NCBI GenBank assembly: GCA_016709225.1
Contig: JADJEE010000012.1
Span: 3,019,501-3,083,500 of the forward strand
DNA from: Deltaproteobacteria bacterium
GTDB lineage: Bacteria; Myxococcota_A; Polyangia; Nannocystales; Nannocystaceae
DNA: 64,000 bases
Reading direction: 5' to 3'
Below are positions 33,554-42,323 of this stretch, piece after piece (the first letter of the stretch is position 1; every line of letters starts with the position of its first letter). Under the pieces are notes generated by a model. The model saw only the letters and a program-made list of their open reading frames with translations, was not told the origin of the DNA and made no database searches. Position numbers and translations under genes: made by a program.

Positions 33554-36500
33554 ATGAAGATCACGCGCCACTTCACCCCGGAGTCCGCACCTTCGTTCGC
33601 TGCGATCGAGTTCGAGTCCCGCAGCTCCCGCATCGCGAACCCCGACGGCTCGGTGGTCTTCGAAGCCAAGGACATCCAGGTGCCGCACGGCTGGTCGCAG
33701 GTCGCGGTCGACATCCTCGCGCAGAAGTACTTCCGCAAGGCCGGTGTGCCGACGCTGCTGCGCAAGGTGCCCGAGCCGGGCGTGCCGCAGTGGTTGTGGC
33801 GCAGCGAGCCCGATGAAGAGGCGCTCGCGGAGCTGCCCGAGTCGGAGCGCACCCGCGGCGAGAACGACAGCCGCGAGGTCTTCAACCGGCTCGCGGGCTG
33901 CTGGACCTACTGGGGCTTCCGCCACGGCTACTTCGACGACGAGGCGTCGGCGCGCGCCTTCTACGACGAGATGCTGCACATGCTCGCGCAGCAGGTCGCG
34001 GCGCCCAACAGCCCGCAGTGGTTCAACACCGGGCTGCACTGGGCCTACGGCATCACCGGCCCCGCGCAGGGCCACTACTACTGCGAGGCGCAGACCGGCG
34101 AGGTGCGTCGCTCGCAGAACGCCTACGAGCGTCCGCAGCCCCACGCGTGCTTCATCCAGTCGGTCGACGACGACCTCGTGGGCGAGAACGGCATCATGGA
34201 CCTGTGGGTCCGCGAGGCGCGGCTGTTCAAGTACGGCTCGGGCACCGGCACCAACTTCTCGCGCCTGCGCGGCGAGGGTGAGCGGCTCTCGGGCGGCGGT
34301 CGCAGCAGCGGCCTCATGAGCTTCCTGCGCATCGGTGACCGCGCCGCGGGTGCGATCAAGAGCGGTGGCACCACCCGCCGCGCCGCCAAGATGGTCGTGG
34401 TCGACATCGATCACCCCGACATCGAGGCGTTCATCGACTGGAAGGTCGTCGAGGAGCAGAAGGTCGCGGCGCTGGTGTCGGGCAGCAAGGCCTGCAACCA
34501 CCACTTGAACGCGGTGCTGCGCGCGGGCATGGCCTCGCCGCTCGAGGGCAACCTTCGCTTCGACCCCGAGCGCAACCGCGACCTGCGTCGCGCGATGCGG
34601 GATGCCCGTCGCGCCAACGTGCCGGAGAACTACCTGCAGCGCACGCTGCAGCTGGCCAAGCAGGGCGTGAAGGAGATCGAGTTCACCGAGTACGACACCG
34701 GCTGGGACTCGGCCGCCTACGGCACCGTCTCGGGCCAGAACTCCAACAACTCGGTGCGCATCACCAACGACTTCCTGCACGCCGTCGAGCAGGACGCCAA
34801 CTGGACGCTCATGCGTCGCATCGACCACAAGCCCGCGAAGACCGTGCGTGCGCGCGACCTGTGGGACAAGATCGCGCTGGGTGCCTGGTCGTGCGCCGAC
34901 CCGGGCCTGCAGTACGACACGACCATCAACGAGTGGCACACCTGCCCGGTCGATGGCCGCATCAACGCGAGCAATCCCTGCAGCGAGTACATGTTCCTCG
35001 ACGACACCGCCTGCAACCTGGCGTCGTTGAACCTCATGCGCCTGCTGAAGAACGGCGAGATCGACGTGCCCGCGATGCTGCACGCGTGCCGCCTGTGGAC
35101 GGTCGCGCTCGAGATCTCGGTGTTGATGGCGCAGTTCCCCAGCAAGCGCATCGCCGAGCTCAGCTACAAGTACCGCACGCTCGGCCTGGGCTACGCCAAC
35201 CTCGGCACCTACTTCATGGTCTCGGGGCTGCCCTACGACTCGGCCGAGGCGGTCGCGATCTGTGGCGCGCTCACGGCCATCATGACCGGCGCGAGTTATG
35301 CGACCAGCGCCGAGCTGGCCGCCGAGCTCGGCGCGTTCCCGGGCTACGACAACAACCGCTCGCAGATGCTGCGGGTCATCCGCAACCACCGTCGCGCGGC
35401 CTACGACGCCGCCTCGGGCGAGTACGAGGGCCTGTCGGTGCTGCCGCGCGGCATCGAGCCCTCGCACTGCCCCGCGGGCCTGCTGCAGGCCGCGCGCGCG
35501 CAGTGGGACCTGGCGCTGTCGCTCGGTGAGCAGCACGGCTACCGCAATGCGCAGGTCACCGTGATCGCGCCGACCGGCACCATCGGCCTGCTGATGGACT
35601 GCGACACCACCGGCATCGAGCCCGACTTCGCGCTGGTGAAGTTCAAGAAGCTGGCCGGCGGCGGCTACTTCAAGATCATCAACCAGTCGGTGCCCGAGGC
35701 GCTGCGCCGGCTCGGCTACGACCCCGCCGCGGTCGAGGGCATCGTGCGCTACTGCAAGGGCGCCGGCAGCCTGGTGGGCAGCCCGCGACTGACCCACGCC
35801 GAGCTGAAGTCGAAGGGCTTCACCACCGAGATCCTCGCCAAGGTCGAGTCGGAGCTGCCGGCCGCGTTCGAGATCGGCTTCGCGTTCAACCGCTGGACCT
35901 TGGGCGACGCGTTCTGCCGCGACGTGCTCGGCTTCACCGATGATCAGCTGTCGGATCCAACCTTCGATCTGCTGCGCGAGCTCGGCTTCACCGCCGAGGA
36001 CATCCGCGTCGCCAACGACTACGTCTGCGGCACCATGACCGTCGAGGGCGCGCCGGGCCTGAAGCCCGAGCACCTGCCGGTGTTCGACTGCGCCAACAAG
36101 TGCGGCCGCTACGGCAAGCGCTTCATCGCACCGATGGCCCACGTGCACATGATGGCGGCCGCGCAGCCGTTCCTCTCCGGCGCCATCAGCAAGACCATCA
36201 ACATGCCGAGCAACGCCACCGTCGCCGACGTCGAGGAGGTCTACCTGGCGTCGTGGCAGCAGGGCGTCAAGGCCATCGCGCTGTACCGCGACGGCAGCAA
36301 GCTCAGCCAGCCGCTGTCGGCCGCGCTGCTCGACGAGGTCACCACCGACACCGACGACGACGACACCGTCGCCGAGCTGCCGCGTGTGGCGGCGCCCGCC
36401 ACCAGCCAGCCGCAGGTGGTCGAGAAGGTCTCGGAGCGCATGGTCTACCGCTACCTCGCGAAGCGGCGCCGCATGCCCGACCGCCGCGGTGGCTACACCC

Positions 36501-37243
36501 AGAAGGCCACCATCGGCGGCCACAAGGTCTACATCCACACCGGCGAGTACCAGGACGGCTCGCTCGGCGAGGTCTTCATCGACATGCACAAGGAGGGCGC
36601 CGCCTTCCGCAGCCTGATGAACTGCTTCGCGATCTCGTGCAGCCTGGGCCTGCAGTACGGCGTGCCGCTCGAGGAGTACGTCGACGCCTTCACGTTCACC
36701 CGCTTCGAGCCCAACGGCATGGTCGCCGGGCACCCGCACATCAAGATGTGCACGTCGATCATCGACTACATCTTCCGCGAGCTCGCGGTCAGCTACCTCG
36801 GTCGCAACGATCTCGCGCACGTGATGCCCGAGGACCTCACGCCCGACACCACCGGTGACGCCGACGAGGAGATGCTGCCGGGGGTGGACTACGGCGACGA
36901 AGAGGTCGTCGACGAGCGCGTCGTGACCCCCGGCCCGCTCAAGCTCGTGGCCAAGGTGCCGGCCTTCGTGCCGCCCACGCCGATCGAGTACGAGGACCGC
37001 ACCGTCGTGGCGGAGGCCTACGAAGCGCCCGCCGAAGGCAACGGCAACGGTGGTCAGCACGGCGCCAAGCCGGAGCGCAGCGCCCAGGTCCGCGCTGCGG
37101 TGGCGCTCTCGGCCCAGGTCTACAAGGCCCGCATGCAGGGCTACGAGGGTGACGCCTGTCCGAACTGCCAGAGCTTCACGATGGTGCGCAACGGCTCGTG
37201 CCTGAAGTGCAACACCTGTGGCTCGACCTCCGGCTGCAGCTGA
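33554..37243 (+). CDS. nrdJ: Adenosylcobalamin-dependent (class II) ribonucleotide reductase
   Basis: The 1229-residue enzyme reduces ribonucleotides to deoxyribonucleotides using adenosylcobalamin as radical source. It has the FNTGLHWAYGI region, the GSGTGTNFS and GGTTRRAAKM nucleotide-site segments, the active-site loop NPCSEYMFLDDTACN (from about residue 473), APTGTIGLLMDCDTTG (about 672) and CGTMTVEGAPG. A C-terminal zinc-ribbon CPNCQ...CLKCNTCG (from about 1202) supplies the redox cysteines that re-reduce the active site. GGAG lies 9 bases before the ATG. The length is normal for class II enzymes of this type and no intein is seen. Confidence 0.96.
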   Translation: MKITRHFTPESAPSFAAIEFESRSSRIANPDGSVVFEAKDIQVPHGWSQVAVDILAQKYFRKAGVPTLLRKVPEPGVPQWLWRSEPDEEALAELPESERTRGENDSREVFNRLAGCWTYWGFRHGYFDDEASARAFYDEMLHMLAQQVAAPNSPQWFNTGLHWAYGITGPAQGHYYCEAQTGEVRRSQNAYERPQPHACFIQSVDDDLVGENGIMDLWVREARLFKYGSGTGTNFSRLRGEGERLSGGGRSSGLMSFLRIGDRAAGAIKSGGTTRRAAKMVVVDIDHPDIEAFIDWKVVEEQKVAALVSGSKACNHHLNAVLRAGMASPLEGNLRFDPERNRDLRRAMRDARRANVPENYLQRTLQLAKQGVKEIEFTEYDTGWDSAAYGTVSGQNSNNSVRITNDFLHAVEQDANWTLMRRIDHKPAKTVRARDLWDKIALGAWSCADPGLQYDTTINEWHTCPVDGRINASNPCSEYMFLDDTACNLASLNLMRLLKNGEIDVPAMLHACRLWTVALEISVLMAQFPSKRIAELSYKYRTLGLGYANLGTYFMVSGLPYDSAEAVAICGALTAIMTGASYATSAELAAELGAFPGYDNNRSQMLRVIRNHRRAAYDAASGEYEGLSVLPRGIEPSHCPAGLLQAARAQWDLALSLGEQHGYRNAQVTVIAPTGTIGLLMDCDTTGIEPDFALVKFKKLAGGGYFKIINQSVPEALRRLGYDPAAVEGIVRYCKGAGSLVGSPRLTHAELKSKGFTTEILAKVESELPAAFEIGFAFNRWTLGDAFCRDVLGFTDDQLSDPTFDLLRELGFTAEDIRVANDYVCGTMTVEGAPGLKPEHLPVFDCANKCGRYGKRFIAPMAHVHMMAAAQPFLSGAISKTINMPSNATVADVEEVYLASWQQGVKAIALYRDGSKLSQPLSAALLDEVTTDTDDDDTVAELPRVAAPATSQPQVVEKVSERMVYRYLAKRRRMPDRRGGYTQKATIGGHKVYIHTGEYQDGSLGEVFIDMHKEGAAFRSLMNCFAISCSLGLQYGVPLEEYVDAFTFTRFEPNGMVAGHPHIKMCTSIIDYIFRELAVSYLGRNDLAHVMPEDLTPDTTGDADEEMLPGVDYGDEEVVDERVVTPGPLKLVAKVPAFVPPTPIEYEDRTVVAEAYEAPAEGNGNGGQHGAKPERSAQVRAAVALSAQVYKARMQGYEGDACPNCQSFTMVRNGSCLKCNTCGSTSGCS

Positions 37244-37262
37244 CGTGTTAGCCTAGCGGTCG

Positions 37263-37586
37263 ATGCTCGCGACATTGACCCACGACGAACGGCTGCGACT
37301 GCTCGAGTTCGTGTGCTCGTTCGCGTGGGTCGACCTCGAGGTCCGGCCCGAAGAGCGTCGCTTCGTGATGCGCATGGTCGAGAAGCTCGGCCTGTCATCC
37401 GACCGCGCGCAGATCGAGCGCTGGCTCGAGCGGCCGCCGCCGGCCGAGGATGTCGACCCCACCCGCATCCCCCACGCGCATCGCGAGCTGTTCTTGCAGG
37501 CCGCGCGCGACACCTTCGAGGCCGACAAGCACTTCGCGGACTCCGAGCGCGAGTACCTCGAGCTGCTCGACCAGCTGCTCGCCTGA
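37263..37586 (+). CDS. TerB-like helical protein
   Basis: The 107-residue protein is all helical with VDLEVRPEERRFVMRMVEKL followed by a second helix pair ending SEREYLELLDQLLA. This matches the TerB/tellurite-resistance-like fold (acidic metal-binding helices). Cytoplasmic. It begins 19 bases after the nrdJ stop, so it is probably transcribed with nrdJ. The role is unknown; TerB domains bind divalent metal or act in stress signalling. Confidence 0.75.
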   Translation: MLATLTHDERLRLLEFVCSFAWVDLEVRPEERRFVMRMVEKLGLSSDRAQIERWLERPPPAEDVDPTRIPHAHRELFLQAARDTFEADKHFADSEREYLELLDQLLA

Positions 37587-37605
37587 GCGGGCGGGCTCGA
37601 GGCCC

Positions 37606-38457
37606 TCAGGCCGAGGCCATCGCGTGTGCCAGCGCGTCGGCCAGTCGCAGCGTGATCGGACCCGCGGTGCCGTCGGCGATCGCGGTGCCGTCGATGCGCA
37701 GCACCGGCATCACCAGCTGCGAGGTCGCGAGCACGAAGACCTCGTCGGCCGCCAGCATGCGCGTCCGTGGCAGCACCTCGTGGCGCAGCGTGACCCCGAG
37801 CGACGCAGCGATCGTCTCCAGCTGCGCGAGCGTGATGCCGGGCAGGCGCTCGCGGCCCGGCGGTGGCGTGACGACGACGCCGTGCTCGACGATCGCGACA
37901 TTGCTCGAGCCGCCCTCGAGCACGTGATCGGCCGCGTCGAGCCACAACACCTCGTCGGCACCATCGGCCGCCGCGGCGCGCTTGCCCAGGATCGATGGCA
38001 ACAACATCGTCGTCTTCAGGTCACGACGGTGCCAACGCAGCTCCGGTATGCAGCGCGCGAAGAGTCCCCGCGCGCGACGAGCTGCGTCGGGGAACGCGTG
38101 GGGCATCACGAACGCGAACAGCTCCGGGGTCGCGTGGGCGAGGTGCGCCCGCGGGGCCGCGCCACCGGTCAGCTGCAGGTACAGCAAGCCCTCGTCGATG
38201 CCCTCCGCGCCCACGAGCGCCGCCGGCCAGCCCGCGTCGTCGCCCAGCCACATGGGCGCCTCGATGCCGATCGCGGCGGCACCTTCGCGCATGCGTGCGA
38301 AGTGGGGGCCCTGCCATCGCACGCGGCCCGCTGTGACCGGGAGCACTTCGTAGACGCTCTCGCCGAACAGCAGCCCGCGATCGGCGACCGACACGCGAGC
38401 GTCCGCGAACGGGACGATCGATCCGCCCTGCCAGGCGAGTTTCGGAAAGCCTGCCAT
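37606..38457 (-). CDS. Class IV PLP aminotransferase (D-amino-acid type)
   Basis: The 283-residue protein has the fold-type IV start FADARVSVADRGLLFGESVYEVL, the PLP lysine in RDLKTTMLLPSILGKR, EVLWLDAADHVLEGGSSN and the GITLAQLETIAASLGV helix. The YEVL segment is closer to D-amino-acid transaminases than to branched-chain enzymes, so D-Ala/D-Glu interconversion for the cell wall is possible. An aminodeoxychorismate lyase role cannot be excluded. The ATG at 38457 gives the normal family length; further upstream frame has no homologous sequence. Confidence 0.88.
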   Translation of the reverse strand: MAGFPKLAWQGGSIVPFADARVSVADRGLLFGESVYEVLPVTAGRVRWQGPHFARMREGAAAIGIEAPMWLGDDAGWPAALVGAEGIDEGLLYLQLTGGAAPRAHLAHATPELFAFVMPHAFPDAARRARGLFARCIPELRWHRRDLKTTMLLPSILGKRAAAADGADEVLWLDAADHVLEGGSSNVAIVEHGVVVTPPPGRERLPGITLAQLETIAASLGVTLRHEVLPRTRMLAADEVFVLATSQLVMPVLRIDGTAIADGTAGPITLRLADALAHAMASA

Positions 38458-38907
38458 TGCTAAGCGAGCACGCGCGCGTGCCCTCGACATGATGCCTCGC
38501 GCCCTTGGGTCGCGGGGCAGTGCGCCCCGAAGGGCGGCCACGTGCGGCAACTGGGCACATCGACGCCGGGGCGTTCGCGTCCGCGGCACGGATGTCGCGG
38601 AGTCAAGAAACCCGCGAGCACACGCGGGGCCGACCGGCGTCGGCGATCCCGCCTGCACTTTCCACCAGCGTGGATGCGGCGGAACAGTTGCGGGCGCCGG
38701 TGGGGCTGTGGGACCATCCGGCCGCGGGGGATGGATCGCCACCCGGCGCACGTCGCCGAGCCGAGCCGATCACACCACCATCTTCTCGCTCGTCAACCAA
38801 CCCATGTGAAGCAAACTTCAGGCGGCGTGCATCGGTGGCAGAGAGCTGCCGTCGAAGCGCCGCCATCGTCAGGGCCAAAGCGGCAAGTAGGACAGGAGCA
38901 ACGGATT
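38458..38907. other. 450-base intergenic region between aminotransferase and Cys-rich gene
   Basis: No gene is supported. It carries a strong imperfect hairpin at 38500-38536 (outer arms CGCCCTT/AAGGGCG, inner arms CGGGGC/GCCCCG, 5-base loop) that would lie in the 5' leader of the minus-strand aminotransferase. The right end holds the promoter and ribosome site (AGGAG at 38894-38898) of the Cys-rich lipoprotein gene. No clear -35/-10 was found. Confidence 0.45.
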
Positions 38908-40269
38908 ATGAGCGCGCGTGAAACTACCCTTCCCGGTCAAGGTCTCTTGGGCATCGCAGGGCTTGGATTGCTCTGCGGCTTCGGCATCGCATCGTTGCAG
39001 GGCTGCGACGATGGTGGAGGACTCGGCGGACTCGCCAAGCAGTGCGGTCTGGTGTGCCCCGACGAGGGCCTCGCCGACGGCAACGCGTCGATCTCCGGCG
39101 TCGCCAGCATCGATGGCTTCTTCAGCGCCGTGCTCGAGGTCCGCGGTGCAGCGGCGACCATCAGCGGCTCGATCCGCGCCGAGCTCGAGGGCATGGCGTC
39201 GTTCTTCGGCATCGAGGGCTACGCCGACATGGACCTGCCGGCCCTGACGGCCGCGGTGAAGGGCGAGATCGAGGGGCAGTTGAGCGTGGCGGTCGAGGGC
39301 GGCCTGACGATCAACTACGACCCGCCGAAGTGCGAGGCCGACCTCGAGGTGACCGCGAAGGCGGCCGCGGAGTGCGACGTCGAGGCCGACCCGGGCTCGA
39401 TCGAGGCCAAGTGCGAGGGCTCGTGCGAGGTCTCGGCCGACGTGGCGGCGGAGTGCTCGGCGATGGGCACCCTCGAGTGCGAGGGCACCGCGCCGAACTT
39501 CCAGTGCGAGGGTAGCTGCACGGGTTCGTGCCAGCTCGAGGTCGCGGCCGAGTGCAGCGGCTCGTGCAACGGCCAGTGCGATGGCGAGTGCTCGGCGTGC
39601 GCCGGTGGCAACTGCGACACGATGGGCGGCGTGACGGCGAACTGCGCCGGCAGCTGCTCGGGCATGTGCCAGGGCGAGTGCAAGCTCGAGGCCGGCGGCA
39701 GCTGCGGTGGCCGCTGCGAGGGCTCGTGCAAGTACAACCCGGGCATGGCGATGTGCGAGGCCGGTGCCTCGGCGAAGTGCGACGTGTCGGCGATGGCCGA
39801 GGCGAAGTGCGAGGGCAAGTGCGAGGGCGAAGTGACCCCGCCGATGGTGAAGGCCGAGTGCCAGGCGCAGGTCGAGGCGAAGGCCGAGGCGCGCATCGAG
39901 TGCCGTCCGCCGTCGCTGTCGATCGGCTTCCAGTTCAAGGCCGGCCTCGACGCCGATGGTCAGGCGCGCTTCAAGGCGTTCCTCGAGATGTTCAAGGGTC
40001 GCTTCTCGGCGATGCTCGCCGTCAAGGCGAAGCTCGACATCGTCGCCAAGGCCGCGGGCAACCTCGTGACCTCGGCCAGCGGCGCGGTCAAGGGTGCGGT
40101 CGACACGGCCCTCGAGGGCGACCTCGACCTCAAGGCGACCATCGGCCTCGGCTGCGCGCTCGATGCCCTCGGCGAGGTCAGCGGCGTGCTGCAGGCCTCG
40201 ACCGGCGAGCTGACCGCGAGCGCCAACGCGTTCGTCGAGATCGGCGGAGCGGTCGGCGTCGGCGGCTGA
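38908..40269 (+). CDS. Cys-repeat lipoprotein A
   Basis: The 453-residue precursor has a signal peptide ending SLQGC (lipobox, about residue 33). A leading helical domain (ASISGVASIDGFFSAVLE onward) is followed by a central region of about 175 residues (roughly 145-320) with some 25 cysteines in the rhythm GSCxGxCxGEC, for example CSGSCNGQCDGECSACAGG. A C-terminal helical domain ends in Val/Gly-rich FVEIGGAVGVGG. The cysteine spacing is regular and polar (Glu, Gly, Ser), unlike zinc fingers. It could form a disulfide rod or bind metal. No known family is recognised. It is clearly paralogous to the gene at 40798. Confidence 0.85.
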   Translation: MSARETTLPGQGLLGIAGLGLLCGFGIASLQGCDDGGGLGGLAKQCGLVCPDEGLADGNASISGVASIDGFFSAVLEVRGAAATISGSIRAELEGMASFFGIEGYADMDLPALTAAVKGEIEGQLSVAVEGGLTINYDPPKCEADLEVTAKAAAECDVEADPGSIEAKCEGSCEVSADVAAECSAMGTLECEGTAPNFQCEGSCTGSCQLEVAAECSGSCNGQCDGECSACAGGNCDTMGGVTANCAGSCSGMCQGECKLEAGGSCGGRCEGSCKYNPGMAMCEAGASAKCDVSAMAEAKCEGKCEGEVTPPMVKAECQAQVEAKAEARIECRPPSLSIGFQFKAGLDADGQARFKAFLEMFKGRFSAMLAVKAKLDIVAKAAGNLVTSASGAVKGAVDTALEGDLDLKATIGLGCALDALGEVSGVLQASTGELTASANAFVEIGGAVGVGG

Positions 40270-40324
40270 TACCGACCGAGCACGGGTGGTGGCGCTCGCG
40301 AGGGCGTCATCGCCGGTGCGGTCC

Positions 40325-40365
40325 AAGGGGCTGTTCGCGGCGACGCGGGCGGCCCCTTCTTCGTT
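40325..40365 (+). terminator. Terminator-like hairpin after Cys-repeat gene A
   Basis: AAGGGGC (40325-40331) pairs with GCCCCTT (40352-40358) around a 20-base loop, followed by a weak CTTCGTT stretch. The stem is good but the T-run is poor, so termination may be partial. Confidence 0.4.
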
Positions 40366-40382
40366 GGTTCGCCGACGCGGGA

Positions 40383-40649
40383 ATGCCGTTCCAGCCCGGC
40401 CTCGACGCCGATGGCGAGGCACGCGTCGAGGAGTTCCTCGAGATGTTCGAGACGCGCATCTCCGCGATGCTCGCGGCCGCTGCGAAGGTCGAGATCGTCG
40501 CTCGTGCACCCGGCAAGTCGATCGTCGAGGCCAGTGCCGTCGTGCGAGACGTGATGGAGAGTGCGCTCTTCGAGGATCTCCGCATCGCGCAGACGCTGGG
40601 GCTGGTTGCGGTGGTCGAGATCGGCACTGCGGTCGGCGCCGGCGGCTGA
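40383..40649 (+). pseudogene. Decayed third copy of the Cys-repeat gene (3' fragment)
   Basis: A frame of 88 codons reads FQPGLDADGEARVEEFLEMF and ends in VVEIGTAVGAGG. It aligns with the C-terminal helical domain and final residues of Cys-repeat protein A (FKAGLDADGQARFKAFLEMF ... FVEIGGAVGVGG), with an internal deletion of roughly 25 residues. It has no signal peptide, no Cys repeats and no ribosome site. It is probably the leftover of a deleted copy between the two intact genes. Confidence 0.75.
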
Positions 40650-40677
40650 CCCGCGCGTGGTCGCGAACACTTCGCGG

Positions 40678-40705
40678 GCCCCGTGGTGGGGCTCGGGGCA
40701 TTTTT
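40678..40705 (+). terminator. Intrinsic terminator after the decayed copy
   Basis: GCCCCG (40678-40683) pairs with CGGGGC (40694-40699) over a 10-base loop, followed by A and five T (40701-40705). A second hairpin, CGCGAA-CAC-TTCGCG, lies just before it. Confidence 0.6.
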
Positions 40706-40797
40706 GCATCGCGAGCTTTTCGAAACCCCGTGGATCCGAAACGCGCCGAGCCGGACCAACAGCGGGCCACACGATTCGGCAAGGACGGATCTTCCAG

Positions 40798-42156
40798 ATG
40801 CAGCAGCGAACACCCTCCAAGTCCACCCAGACCGGCTCCACCCCCATGGGCGCCCTCACGCTGATCGGCCTCGGGCTCGTCGGCGGCATCTCCGTCGCGG
40901 CCCTGCAGGGCTGCGATCCCGAGAGCCTCAAGGAGCCCTGCGGCCCGTGCGGCTCGATCGCGTCGGGCCAGCTGTCGATCTCCGGCAACGCGCAGGTCGA
41001 TGGCTTCTTCACCGCGGTGTCGGACTTCACCAAGGCGACCGCCGAGATCCAGGGCAGCTTCGAGGCCGACGTGCGTGCGCTCGGCCAGCTCTACGGCATG
41101 GCCGAGGGCTCGATCGACGCCGCGTTCATCACCGAGCTCAAGGGTCGCATCCAGGGCGACTTCATGGCCAACGTCGAAGGCGGCATCCGCCTCAAGTACA
41201 AGCCACCACGCTGCGAGGCGAGCGTGAACGTGGCGCTCGAGGCCCAGGCCAGCTGCGAGGTCAACGCGGATTGCGAAGCCACGGTCGATCCGGGCATGGC
41301 CTCGGTGAGCTGCGAGGGCAAGTGCGAGGGCAGCTGCTCGGGCACGTGCATGGGCGAGGTCAAGTGTGTCGCCCCTTCGGCGGGCATCAGCTGCGAAGGC
41401 GAGTGCGAGGGCAGCTGCCAGCTCGACGTCGCCGCGGGCTGTGACGGCACCTGCCACGGTGAATGCTCCGCCGGTTGCGAACTCACCGACGCGAATGGCC
41501 AGTGCCAGGGCCGCTGCGCCGGTGACTGCACCGGCACCTGCGAGCTCGATGCGCGCGCCGAGTGTGGCGGCACCTGCCACGGCACCTGCTACGCGATGGC
41601 CGACCCCGGTGGCTGCGAGGGCGGCGTGCAGTGCAACGCCGAGTGCATGGGCGAGTGCTCGGGCAGCTGCCAGGGCAGCTTCGAGCCGCCGATGGCCTCG
41701 GCCAGCTGCGAGGCGTCGGCGGATTGCCAGGCACAGGCGAAGGCCCAGGCCGAGGCGAACATCGAGTGCAGCCCGCCGTCGCTCGACTGGGAGTTCGCGT
41801 TCAAGGCCGGCGTCTCTGCCGACGCGCAGGCCTCGTTCGTCGCGCGACTCGGCGAGCTGCGCGTGCGCGGTGCGGCGATCCTCCGCGGGCTCGCGAAGGC
41901 GCAGGCGCTGATCAACGGCGAGATCGACGGCGAGGTGGTGTTCAACCCGTCGCCGCTCGCCAACCTCACCGCGAAGATCGGTGGGTTCGCGAGCGCAGGC
42001 ATCTCGGGCGAGCTCGACATCCCGCCGGCGCGCCTCACCTGCGTGGTGCCGGCGTTCCAGGAGGCCGTCACGCTGCTGGCCGATGCGGGCACCGAGTTCA
42101 CCGCTTCGCTGGCGCTGCAGGCGGACCTCGGCGCGTCGTTGCTCAGCCCGATGTAG
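40798..42156 (+). CDS. Cys-repeat lipoprotein B
   Basis: The 452-residue precursor has a signal peptide ending ALQGC (lipobox at about 39) and the same three-part layout as protein A: N-terminal domain LSISGNAQVDGFFTAVSD, central repeats such as CEGKCEGSCSGTCMGEVKC and CAGDCTGTCELDARAECGGT, and a helical C-terminal domain that differs in its last 80 residues. The two proteins share the PPKCEA/PPRCEA junction before the repeats. There are about thirty cysteines; none sits in a CxxCH haem motif. Export and lipidation are well supported; function is unknown. AAGGA lies 12 bases before the ATG. Confidence 0.85.
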   Translation: MQQRTPSKSTQTGSTPMGALTLIGLGLVGGISVAALQGCDPESLKEPCGPCGSIASGQLSISGNAQVDGFFTAVSDFTKATAEIQGSFEADVRALGQLYGMAEGSIDAAFITELKGRIQGDFMANVEGGIRLKYKPPRCEASVNVALEAQASCEVNADCEATVDPGMASVSCEGKCEGSCSGTCMGEVKCVAPSAGISCEGECEGSCQLDVAAGCDGTCHGECSAGCELTDANGQCQGRCAGDCTGTCELDARAECGGTCHGTCYAMADPGGCEGGVQCNAECMGECSGSCQGSFEPPMASASCEASADCQAQAKAQAEANIECSPPSLDWEFAFKAGVSADAQASFVARLGELRVRGAAILRGLAKAQALINGEIDGEVVFNPSPLANLTAKIGGFASAGISGELDIPPARLTCVVPAFQEAVTLLADAGTEFTASLALQADLGASLLSPM

Positions 42157-42176
42157 CTCATCCCCTGGTGTGTGGT

Positions 42177-42228
42177 TCGCCGCGGCGCGGGGTTCTTCGA
42201 GGGGGCCCCACGTCGCGGCGATTTTTTT
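42177..42228 (+). terminator. Intrinsic terminator after Cys-repeat gene B
   Basis: TCGCCGCG (42177-42184) pairs with CGCGGCGA (42214-42221), with a smaller GC-rich stem inside the loop, followed directly by seven T (42222-42228). This is the clearest factor-independent terminator in the window. It separates the Cys-repeat genes from the SDP-like operon. Confidence 0.8.
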
Positions 42229-42323
42229 CGATGCTCGACAATTAATGCACGCGTGGACCGGCACCAGCCGACCCGGACAGCGCCCACCGGCCAGCTGTTT
42301 GGTGCGGGGGCACTGGAGTCCAC

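Noticed and set aside
33212..37060. A 1282-codon open frame antisense to the ribonucleotide reductase gene
   Set aside because: It is a by-product of the high third-position G+C of nrdJ. Its translation is Arg/Val/Asp-rich without domains, while the other strand encodes a clear enzyme.
40270..40382. Small RNA gene between the Cys-repeat gene A and the remnant
   Set aside because: A hairpin is present but no promoter is visible. A terminator is enough to explain it.
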